Of a DNA stretch of 64,000 nt, positions 35,900 to 43,174 are shown in pieces. Both the position numbers and the translations under genes were made by a program. The notes under the pieces are model-generated. The model saw nothing but the letters and a program-made list of their open reading frames with translations. It was not told the origin of the DNA and ran no database searches. Source of the stretch: Actinomycetes bacterium. Lineage in GTDB: Bacteria; Actinomycetota; Acidimicrobiia; Acidimicrobiales; Acidimicrobiaceae. Position 1 is the stretch's first letter; each line of letters starts with the position of its first letter. The stretch lies in NCBI GenBank assembly GCA_021822605.1, contig JAKAQL010000002.1, forward strand, positions 62,001-126,000, in the 5' to 3' direction.

Positions 35900-36487
35900 T
35901 CAGCAATTTTGGTGATGACTTGTTCTGGCGCATGTTTTTTGCTCAACATGAGCTTCCCTCCCGTAACTATTATGGTCGGTCCTCTCACATTCTGGGTGGT
36001 TTATCTGGGCTGGATCACTCCAGTATGCCTCCTCTAAGGCTGTCATAGCCTCTGCAACGTTGTTGAATCCAGTAAGGGGCCAGAGGGTCTTTAGATCATC
36101 TTCATCGCCTCCGATCCGGCTAGCGAATGCCTTGAGCAAGAATAGGTATCGCGGAGACGCGACTCGAACGGTTAACCATTCACTCTCAAAGAAGACATTA
36201 GCTTCATGGTCATCACCAGGAAGAAACCCCTTGACTCCATCATTGAGCCACGACTCTGGCATGCCACGAGTGTCGGCGATCTCTTTCGCAATTTGGTAGA
36301 CGATTGTCTTTGGTTCAAAGACGGCATCAAGATCGCGTGTCAGCCGTCGCGGTGAATAGCACAAGCTCATGGCCGAGCCTCCCACCAAGAATATCTCCGC
36401 CTTCGTGTTCCGTGCCTCGAGCGCAATCGACAATTCATTGAGTGGTTCCACAACTTGTTCCCGGTCCAAATAGATATCTTCAGACAT
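35900..36487 (-). CDS. DUF6036-like nucleotidyltransferase, toxin-like
   Basis: 195 residues. The nucleotidyltransferase signature is FLVGGSAMSLCYSPRRLTRDLDAVFEP (GGS, then Asp-x-Asp), given here in two parts of one stretch, followed by a helical region FLLKAFASRIGGDEDDLKTLW. This resembles minimal nucleotidyltransferases of AbiEii/MenA/DUF6036 type found in toxin-antitoxin modules. The last 30 or so residues (from WSDPAQ) have no family look and may derive from inserted DNA. It overlaps the upstream gene by 8 bases. Confidence 0.7.
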   Translation of the reverse strand: MSEDIYLDREQVVEPLNELSIALEARNTKAEIFLVGGSAMSLCYSPRRLTRDLDAVFEPKTIVYQIAKEIADTRGMPESWLNDGVKGFLPGDDHEANVFFESEWLTVRVASPRYLFLLKAFASRIGGDEDDLKTLWPLTGFNNVAEAMTALEEAYWSDPAQINHPECERTDHNSYGREAHVEQKTCARTSHHQNC

Positions 36488-36863
36488 GGGCTAGCGCCGA
36501 ACGTGGGAGGAAAACACCCCGACAGGCAAATGCTGCTGGCGTATCGATAAAGCAGAGCGGTCTTAGACTCGGTGTATCGGTCGCAAACCACCACTTGTCG
36601 TCCACCGATCGTTCGGGATTAAGAGCCCAGTGTGGGACTTTCAACCCATGATGGAAGGCAAGATGCTCGGCAAGTCCAGCCAGCATCGCATCGAACGCCC
36701 TACTCCCAGTGCTGCGAGGCTCGATGTCGAGCATTTCATGCCTGACGTGGTCGTTCGCATCCTCAAAGTCGATGCAGAACTGCTTGACGCCACGGACAGC
36801 TTCGGGCCAACCGTACCGATCCAACGCCACTGTGATGGCACCTGCAAGGTCATCCATTGTCAC
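36480..36863 (-). CDS. partner gene of the nucleotidyltransferase, antitoxin-like
   Basis: 127 residues, no membrane segment. Contains FDAMLAGLAEHLAFHHGLKVPHWAL and a C-terminal AAFACRGVFLPRSAL, a pattern I associate with proteins encoded directly before DUF6036 genes. It precedes and overlaps the nucleotidyltransferase, the usual layout of antitoxin then toxin. It is weakly similar in style to small Xre-associated regulators, but no helix-turn-helix is evident. Confidence 0.6.
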   Translation of the reverse strand: MTMDDLAGAITVALDRYGWPEAVRGVKQFCIDFEDANDHVRHEMLDIEPRSTGSRAFDAMLAGLAEHLAFHHGLKVPHWALNPERSVDDKWWFATDTPSLRPLCFIDTPAAFACRGVFLPRSALAHV

Positions 36864-37048
36864 TCCTTCAGTCTACCAGGGGGGCCAAACTCTCTATCTT
36901 CACCTGCAACTGCTGCACAATCCCACCCTCACCGAAGACCTTCTCGCGCTTGGACACCGAAACCCACATTGCCCGCGATGCAAATGTCCAACCGAACCGC
37001 CGGTTGCCCACCATAAGAACAGTAACTCCGCAAACATTACGGGGGAAG

Positions 37049-37353
37049 ATGAAAGTACGGAACACGGTTCGAGGTGGGGCAACTCTAGCCGTTAGTCTTG
37101 GACTCACTAGTGTCGGAACTGGGATGGGGTTGACGGTGAGTCATGGAGTCATGGAGTCATGGAGTCGTCGTATCAGTCCGGCGCTGCTCGTGGATCAGAA
37201 TCGCCGCTCCGATACCCACGGGGTATCGATCGAAGTTTCATGACGAGAGAACAAGCCGCCAAATTGGGTATCCATCCTGGGATGCCAGGGCCCAACGGAA
37301 TCATACCGATTGTTAAACTCAGCACGTTGAGGATCCAACCTGTAGACGCGTAG
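37049..37353 (+). pseudogene. small secreted-like gene split by an 8-bp repeat
   Basis: ATG 37049 opens a frame with a signal-like start (MKVRNTVRGGATLAVSLGL ... VGTGMGLTVSHG) that ends at 37243. In the +1-shifted frame another open stretch runs to 37353 and ends with HPGMPGPNGIIPIVKL. The two frames meet in three copies of GAGTCATG (37138-37161). Removing one copy joins both into a continuous 98-residue protein. It could be decayed or phase-variable. The function is unknown. Confidence 0.4.
37138..37161. repeat. 8-bp tandem repeat, three copies
   Basis: GAGTCATG at 37138, 37146 and 37154, followed by the variant GAGTCGTC. The unit length is not a multiple of three and it lies inside a reading frame, so copy-number change alters the product. 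Confidence 0.9.
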
Positions 37354-37428
37354 GGATGCAATCAATTTGTTTGCATCACTGTCACTGGTCAGGGGCGTTT
37401 CGTTCAAGCGTGGAACACAAAGTCATAG

Positions 37429-37631
37429 TTCGCCAATTACACCGTGACGTTCGCGATCTACTGGCTCAACGGTAAGGTAAGATCGGGGCGACCTATCGTC
37501 GCTTTTGTACCGTTCCGGGAGGCTGGGCCTATGTAGACTTGTCGCCGGAGGAGCACTATCTTAATAATGGTCAGGCGTGCAACACTTGGTTTGCGCACTC
37601 CGGCGAGCCCTGTGAGACAATTTACAGCTAG
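37429..37631 (+). pseudogene. frameshifted remnant of a Cys-containing small protein
   Basis: One frame reads NYTVTFAIYWLNGK and then breaks; the next frame continues GKIGATYRRFCTVPGGWAYV ... QACNTW ... GEPCETIYS and stops at 37631. The break coincides with a doubled GGTAA (37471-37480); with a single copy the frame is continuous. Three cysteines and many aromatic residues suggest an exported domain. No family recognised. Confidence 0.4.
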
Positions 37632-37648
37632 CGAGGGTTGGTATAGAG

Positions 37649-37840
37649 ATGCGGAGCAGGCGTAAACAGAGGAAAGCAGAACGACTCAGGCGGGAAGAGA
37701 GCGATCGGCGAGCAGCGCTCGAGGCTGGCCCTGGGAAACCGGGTCCAAACGGTACTACCCCGAAACGGGTGTTCAACAAGACAGTTCCTCTACGCGAGAG
37801 GGTCATAATGGAAATCTCGCGACGCTGGGGACGGGGCTGA
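37649..37840 (+). CDS. 63-residue basic peptide with PGKPGPNG motif
   Basis: Very Arg/Lys-rich start (MRSRRKQRKAERLRREESD), then AALEAGPGKPGPNGTTPKRV and a basic tail. The motif is shared with the frame at 37249-37353 (AAKLGIHPGMPGPNGIIP), with different third-codon bases, which argues for coding constraint. No Shine-Dalgarno of note. Function unknown. Confidence 0.4.
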   Translation: MRSRRKQRKAERLRREESDRRAALEAGPGKPGPNGTTPKRVFNKTVPLRERVIMEISRRWGRG

Positions 37841-38255
37841 CGGCCAGTCATACCAGCGGGGCCACGCGATCATGTCCCGGAGGCACAAGTGGAGTCGGAC
37901 CAGCAAGTCCAAGTTTGTCAGTGAATCCTAAACTGTAATGCCATCCTGCCTGGGGAGTTGGGACGAAACAACCTAAACTTCCGATGATGTGAACTCTCCT
38001 ACTTGTCGATAACGCTCATGTCAAGACCATGACCCACCAATCTCTACCATTCCTGAGAATGCATGCCTACACCCATGACTACCCAAGGTAAGAAGATGAT
38101 GCTCAAGGCTCAATTTGGGGGTGAGATAAGGCTAATTTGGGTGGATCACTCCAGGGGGACTTCGGCCTAGCTGGTTCGAGTGTGCGAGCGATTCGGGATA
38201 ACGCTGCCTGCGTGTGGGCGAGGGTTGATCTGATGAGGGACGACTAGAATATCGG

Positions 38256-38287
38256 CTGTGGCAGGTCAGTTGACTGGCATGCCACAG
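38256..38287. promoter_or_regulatory. 8-bp inverted repeat before rpoZ
   Basis: CTGTGGCA (38256-38263) and TGCCACAG (38280-38287), separated by 16 bases that contain GTCAGTTGAC. It is 46 bases before the rpoZ start and just after a -10-like TAGAAT (38245), so it would be in the 5' leader or operator. Confidence 0.4.
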
Positions 38288-38333
38288 ATCGTTCGCGCCG
38301 GTTACGGAGTTCTACAACATTGAGGAGCCAACT

Positions 38334-38618
38334 ATGGAACGTTCAAGATCGATGCTTATGCCACCGATCGAGGTCCTTCTTGAGGAGACAGGATCAAAAT
38401 TTATCCTCGTGTCTCTCGCCGCGAAGCGAGCGCGCCAGATCAACGAGTATCGTAGCCGACTTGGCGATGGTCTTGGGACGCTGATCCCGCCGCAGATGGA
38501 GTCGGATGCGGCGAAGTCACTCTCGCTCGCCTTCGACGAGATCGCTGCCGGTAAGATTGTCCCCGAATTTCGTGAGGAAGTAGTCGAGGAGCCGACCGAC
38601 GACGACGAACCAGAGTAA
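38334..38618 (+). CDS. rpoZ: RNA polymerase omega subunit
   Basis: 94 residues. PPIEVLLEETGSKFILVSLAAKRARQINEY is the conserved omega core (assembly with beta-prime), followed by an acidic tail (EEVVEEPTDDDEPE). AGGAG lies about 9 bases before ATG 38334; ATG 38352 is a possible alternative. It restarts the conserved order rpoZ-coaBC-metK-priA. The stop TAA overlaps an out-of-frame ATG. Confidence 0.94.
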   Translation: MERSRSMLMPPIEVLLEETGSKFILVSLAAKRARQINEYRSRLGDGLGTLIPPQMESDAAKSLSLAFDEIAAGKIVPEFREEVVEEPTDDDEPE

Positions 38619-38619
38619 T

Positions 38620-39828
38620 GGTCACCCTCCTCGGGTAGTCGTCATCGTCACCGGAGGAGTCGCAGCGTTCAAGTCGCTGGAAGTTATCCGCACCCTCTGC
38701 GATCTGGGGTATGAGGTCGAGACGGTTCTGACCGAGGCGGCAGAGCAGTTTGTCGGGGTGCAGTCGGTTGCGGCTACAGCTCATGCGTCGCCCTATCGCG
38801 CAATGTTTGGGGCGTCACCCTCTCCGCACACTGAGTTAGCCGAGTGGGCCGATCTTGTGGTCATCGTCCCGGCTACCGCCGATTTCCTCGCCAAAATGGC
38901 CAACGGCTTTGGGGATGACCTGGCTTCGACGTTGATCTTAGCCTTCGATGGACCAGTCGTGGTGGCTCCGGCCATGCACTCGGCGATGTGGGAATCCAGC
39001 TCAACGCAACGCAATATCGCGACGTTAATTGCAGATGGTGTGCATGTCATTGGACCTACCCAGGGTCGACTCGCTGGTGGTGACGTGGGCGTTGGTCGCC
39101 TTGTCGATCCCTCCTGGGTTGTGGAGGCAGTCCGATACTGGCTCGAACCGACTGCAGCGTCGTTAGCGGGTTGGCGGGTGACGGTGTCGGTCGGCGGTAC
39201 TCGTGAGGCGATCGACGCTGTCCGCTTTATCGGCAATCGTTCGAGTGGGCTGCAGGGATATGCACTTGCCCAGGTGGCAGCTGTCGCCGGTGCGACGGTG
39301 CAGTGCGTCGCTACGGTTGATCCACCGATGCCAGCTGATCTCATTGAGGTGGTGCGTGTTGAGAGCGCGGAGGAGATGTTGGTGGCGATGCGCCGTGCGC
39401 AGGCAGACAGTGTGCGCTCGGGCCCACAGGTACTGATTATGAGCGCAGCCGTCGCCGATTTTCGGGTCGCAGAGCCCTTCTCTGGCAAAGTCAAACGGGC
39501 TGACAGGGAGCGACTTGAGCTGTCGCTCATCCCAAACCCTGATATCTTGGCCGAGCTGGTCGCCCATCGCGCCGATGGGCAGCTGATCGTCGGATTCGCG
39601 GCCGAGGTCGAGCACCTTGAGGAGAGTGTAGCCCACAAACTTGCGGTCAAGGGTGTCGACCTGGTGGTCGGCAATAACATCGCGGTACCTGGATCGGAGT
39701 TTGGCTCGACAACGAATGCGGTGTATCTTCTCGATCGCCTGGGACGTGCACAGCACGTTCCCCTCGCTCCAAAGGCGGAGATCGCACGGGCTATCCTTGC
39801 GGCGATTACGGCACTGGCTGAGGTCTAG
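38620..39828 (+). CDS. coaBC: CoaBC, phosphopantothenoylcysteine synthetase/decarboxylase (start not identifiable)
   Basis: Bifunctional CoA enzyme. CoaC half: VTGGVAAFKSLEVIR, catalytic His in SPHTELAEW, APAMHSAMW and QGRLAGGDVGVGRL. CoaB half: VGGTREAIDAVRFIGNRSSG, MSAAVADFR, and VVGNNI with FGSTTNAVYLL. The frame is open from the stop at 38581-38583, but no ATG, GTG or TTG occurs until GTG 38758, which would cut off the flavin-binding N-terminus. The ATG at 38618 is in another frame; one extra C in ACCC (about 38625) would give MVTPPRVVVIVTGG. Either a base is missing in the sequence or initiation is unusual. Confidence 0.9.
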   Translation, partial: GHPPRVVVIVTGGVAAFKSLEVIRTLCDLGYEVETVLTEAAEQFVGVQSVAATAHASPYRAMFGASPSPHTELAEWADLVVIVPATADFLAKMANGFGDDLASTLILAFDGPVVVAPAMHSAMWESSSTQRNIATLIADGVHVIGPTQGRLAGGDVGVGRLVDPSWVVEAVRYWLEPTAASLAGWRVTVSVGGTREAIDAVRFIGNRSSGLQGYALAQVAAVAGATVQCVATVDPPMPADLIEVVRVESAEEMLVAMRRAQADSVRSGPQVLIMSAAVADFRVAEPFSGKVKRADRERLELSLIPNPDILAELVAHRADGQLIVGFAAEVEHLEESVAHKLAVKGVDLVVGNNIAVPGSEFGSTTNAVYLLDRLGRAQHVPLAPKAEIARAILAAITALAEV

Positions 39829-39858
39829 ACTGGTCACAGATCTGTAACTGTTGGGAGC

Positions 39859-41049
39859 ATGATGCGTTCATACCTATTTACTTCGGAGTCCGTGACCGAG
39901 GGTCATCCTGACAAGATGGCCGATCAGATCTCCGACGCTATTCTCGATGAGATACTCGCCCAAGACCCTATGTCTCGCGTCGCTTGTGAGACCCTTCTCA
40001 CCACCGGTCTCGTCGTCGTGGCGGGGGAGATTACCACCGAGGGGTATGTGGACATCCCGAAGATCGTACGTCGCACGATCTGTGACATCGGCTATGACAA
40101 CGAGACCTATGGTTTCGACGGCAACACCTGTGGTGTGGTGGTCTCTCTCGACGAACAGTCGCGAGATATCGCCAACGGTGTGCTGACGGCCTACGAGCGG
40201 CGAGCTGGTCAAGGAGACCCACTCTCGTCACTCGGAGCGGGCGATCAGGGGATGATGTTTGGGTTTGCCTGCGACGAGACCCCTGATCTGATGCCGTTGC
40301 CGATCTGGATTGCCCACCGCCTCGCTCAGCGTCTCACGGAGGTGCGGCGTGCAGGGCTCTTGCCATACCTGCGCCCAGATGGCAAGACGCAGGTCACCGT
40401 CGAGTATGAAGGTTATCGTCCAGTTCGAATCGACAAGGTGCTCATCTCGACGCAACATCAGGCCGGTATTGACTTAGAGACGCTCCTCAAGCCCGACTTG
40501 ACCTCGATTGTGATCGAACCAATGCTTCCTCGTGGCATCGATGTTGAAGGCATGGAGGTGTTGACGAACCCCACTGGCCGCTTCGAGATCGGCGGACCGC
40601 ACGCCGATACTGGCCTGACGGGGCGTAAGATCATCGTCGATACCTATGGTGGTGCCGCAAGGCATGGCGGTGGAGCCTTTTCGGGGAAGGACCCTTCAAA
40701 GGTCGACCGGTCGGCGGCCTATGCAGCTCGTTGGGTCGCTAAGCATGTAGTCGCCTCCGGCGCGGCGAGTCGTTGCGAGGTCCAGATCGCCTACGCTATC
40801 GGTGTCGCTCACCCGGTCTCCATTATGGTCGATACCTTCGGTACCGAGGTCGTCGATCCGGCCAAGATCGAGGCGGCGATCCGCACGATCTTCGATCTTC
40901 GACCTGCCGCCATTATTGAGGCGCTTGATCTTCGCCGTCCCATCTATCGACGTACCGCCGCCTACGGGCACTTTGGTCGGACTTCGGCCGGTTTTACCTG
41001 GGAGGAGACCTCGCGATTGGATGCCTTCAAGGCGGAGCTTGGCCTCTAG
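39859..41049 (+). CDS. metK: S-adenosylmethionine synthetase
   Basis: Makes SAM from ATP and methionine. 396 residues. [21 protein letters not shown] (start), [34 protein letters not shown] and the P-loop-like [19 protein letters not shown] are all intact. GGGAG precedes ATG 39859/39862. Lies 30 bases after coaBC and overlaps priA. Confidence 0.97.
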   Translation: MMRSYLFTSESVTEGHPDKMADQISDAILDEILAQDPMSRVACETLLTTGLVVVAGEITTEGYVDIPKIVRRTICDIGYDNETYGFDGNTCGVVVSLDEQSRDIANGVLTAYERRAGQGDPLSSLGAGDQGMMFGFACDETPDLMPLPIWIAHRLAQRLTEVRRAGLLPYLRPDGKTQVTVEYEGYRPVRIDKVLISTQHQAGIDLETLLKPDLTSIVIEPMLPRGIDVEGMEVLTNPTGRFEIGGPHADTGLTGRKIIVDTYGGAARHGGGAFSGKDPSKVDRSAAYAARWVAKHVVASGAASRCEVQIAYAIGVAHPVSIMVDTFGTEVVDPAKIEAAIRTIFDLRPAAIIEALDLRRPIYRRTAAYGHFGRTSAGFTWEETSRLDAFKAELGL

Positions 41050-43048
41050 CGTCGTTGAAGTCGTTGTCGAGATTGTCGGGCGGCCGGGACCGTACCGGTA
41101 TCGCTGGCCGGAGGAGCTCGGTGCCCCAGCCCTTGGCGATGAGGTCATTGTTGGGTTACAGGCCCGGCGGATCGCTGCGTGGGTGACGGCGATCACTGTC
41201 GATGACGATACGAGTGAACTCAAGGAGGTCTTGCGACGTCGGCGCCCAGCGGTGAGTCGTCGGGCTTTTGAACTCTCGTTGCTGGCGGCCAGGTGGTATG
41301 TCTGCTCGCCCGTCTATTTTCTACGCAAGACCAGGAGTCGCCGGATACGGGATGCAGCCGCGGTCGCTGTGGCGCTAGGCGAACGCCAAGCCGCTATGGT
41401 CGGGCACGCCGATCCATCACGCCAAGACGGTGCCCATGGCAGCCCAGTCGGTACGAGCCCAGTCGGTACGAGCCCAGCTCTTACTAGCCCAGTCTTGACC
41501 GATAGCGCCTGTGGGCGCAGTACCCGTGGTGGCTCAGATGATCGAGCTGGTGCGAGCGCAGGGACCGGTGCTACGGATCTAGGGCGAGAGCCCATGTCAC
41601 CGTTGTGGTACGGTGACCTCAGGGATGCACTTCCTTGGCCGGTTGCGTTGGCACCGATGGATCTCATCTGGCACGCGATGGGGGCGAGCTCGATTGAGAC
41701 TGCACTCACCTATGTACGGGAACGTTCTGGGGCTAACGGTATCATCGTGTGCCCGACGCAGCGGCAACGCGAACGGATGCTCTTGGCACTGATCAGGGAG
41801 GGACACAAAGCAGGCGACGCGGAGGCCGATTGGTCCAAGGTCGCACTGGGGGAGATCGATGTGGTGGTAGGCAGCCGTTTCGCCGCCTTTGCCCCATTGG
41901 CCGCGGTTGACTACCTTATCGTCCTTGACCCGGTTGATCCTAGTATGCGGGAACAGTCCTCGCCCTACGCTGGCGGCCTTGAGGTTGCTCGCCTGCGAGG
42001 GTCCCTAGAGGGTATTCGGGTGACTGTCATCACGGCTGCTCCCCCCCTTGGAGTGGCAGCAACCGCGAAGGTCTACCGCGAACCTTTTCGGATTGAGGCC
42101 CAACGCTGGCCAAGGTTCGATGTCATTCGGACCGCTGAACTCGATCCAAGTCGGGGCGTGGTCGGTGCGATCCTCGATCGCGGTTTGGGGCGCGACCCGT
42201 CACGGCGGTTGGTGGTGATCGTGCCGAGCGCCGGCTGGCGCGGTTGGCTTCGGTGTCAAAGCTGTCAGACACTGCAGCGCTGTCCAAAGTGCCGGGTTCC
42301 CCTGTCGCCACTACACCTTGAGGTGGAGCGTCCCGGAATGAATGAACGACTCAGACTGATACGCCAAGGCATGGTTGCCGATGCGATGTGGTGCTCAGGC
42401 TGCCGCGAGCGCTTTCCTCTGCGTTGCCTGGAGTGTGGAGGTCACAGAGTGGCATTGAGTTCGCTCTCGGCGGAACGGGTGCGCTCGTTGCTCGCAGGTG
42501 CCACCAGTGCCCCGGTGGAGGTGATCACCGGCGACGATGACCCCTCACCTGACTGGAGGATCGTCGTTGGGGGCTATGGATTGCTCGATCGGATTGACAA
42601 GTGCGATGTGGTGGCGCTCTTGAATGTCGAGTCGTTTCACGGCGTCTCCTCGCTCGAGGGTCTCGCGCTTACACTCTATTATTGCAACCGTGGGGCTGCC
42701 CTGGCCGAGCATGCCCTCCTCTTCACCGATGGTGGCGACGATGATCTCCTCGCCGGTCTTGAGTCACGCCAACTGCGGCCACTCTATCGGAGAGAGCTCG
42801 CATCGCGCCAGCGTCTGGGGTTGCCGCCATCGTACTCTATCGTGCGGATGAGCGGGTTGCGGGCTCGTGCGCTTGTGGATGCACAACCGAGTGAGCTGTT
42901 CGAGGGCGTTGAGGTGATCGTTGAGTCGGACTCGAGCTGTCTCTTCGTTGCTCCAATGGGCATTGACCTGCATGAACGCCTCGAACAGGCCAACTGGCCT
43001 ACCGATAGCCGTAGCTGTCGTTTCTGCTTTGACCCGTTGGAGTTGTGA
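41039..43048 (+). CDS. priA: PriA-like primosomal protein, helicase-defective form
   Basis: TTG 41039 overlapping metK by 11 bases is the likely start (669 residues). The N-terminal 3'-DNA-binding domain ([16 protein letters not shown]) is present, and the zinc region is kept ([21 protein letters not shown]). The helicase motifs are not: the Walker A region reads MGASSIETA instead of GxGKT, and the DEEH box reads LDPVDP. This matches actinobacterial PriA, thought to act in replisome loading without helicase activity. A Ser/Pro/Thr-rich low-complexity insert of four 15-bp repeats lies at about residues 135-155. Confidence 0.85.
   Translation: MASSVVEVVVEIVGRPGPYRYRWPEELGAPALGDEVIVGLQARRIAAWVTAITVDDDTSELKEVLRRRRPAVSRRAFELSLLAARWYVCSPVYFLRKTRSRRIRDAAAVAVALGERQAAMVGHADPSRQDGAHGSPVGTSPVGTSPALTSPVLTDSACGRSTRGGSDDRAGASAGTGATDLGREPMSPLWYGDLRDALPWPVALAPMDLIWHAMGASSIETALTYVRERSGANGIIVCPTQRQRERMLLALIREGHKAGDAEADWSKVALGEIDVVVGSRFAAFAPLAAVDYLIVLDPVDPSMREQSSPYAGGLEVARLRGSLEGIRVTVITAAPPLGVAATAKVYREPFRIEAQRWPRFDVIRTAELDPSRGVVGAILDRGLGRDPSRRLVVIVPSAGWRGWLRCQSCQTLQRCPKCRVPLSPLHLEVERPGMNERLRLIRQGMVADAMWCSGCRERFPLRCLECGGHRVALSSLSAERVRSLLAGATSAPVEVITGDDDPSPDWRIVVGGYGLLDRIDKCDVVALLNVESFHGVSSLEGLALTLYYCNRGAALAEHALLFTDGGDDDLLAGLESRQLRPLYRRELASRQRLGLPPSYSIVRMSGLRARALVDAQPSELFEGVEVIVESDSSCLFVAPMGIDLHERLEQANWPTDSRSCRFCFDPLEL
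41441..41500. repeat. four 15-bp tandem repeats inside priA
   Basis: AGCCCAGTCGGTACG twice exactly (41441, 41456), then AGCCCAGCTCTTACT and AGCCCAGTCTTGACC. Each encodes a S-P-V/A-x-T unit. In-frame (multiple of three), so it changes only linker length. Confidence 0.9.
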
Positions 43049-43174
43049 ACAATCTGAAGGATTTCGGTATACAGATAGCGCCATAACGGACGGTGAGGTT
43101 CCTGGTTCACCGGGTGGGTGCGGTAGAATCTGAGGAGTTACGGCTCACGCCGTGTGTGCATAAAGGAGTGAGAG

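Larger units (their letters stand above)
36864..38333. other. 1.5-kb patch of decayed or small genes
   Basis: A region unlike its neighbours: AT-richer, short frames, frame breaks at tandem repeats. It holds the entries at 37049-37353, 37429-37631 and 37649-37840. A near-copy of the 20-base word around 36003-36023 (ending GGATCACTCCAG) recurs at 38136-38154 in the same orientation. It may be the scar of a mobile element. Confidence 0.5.

Noticed and set aside
36150-36185. tRNA-like GTTCGAGTC on the minus strand
   Set aside because: It lies inside the nucleotidyltransferase gene and no cloverleaf can be built around it.
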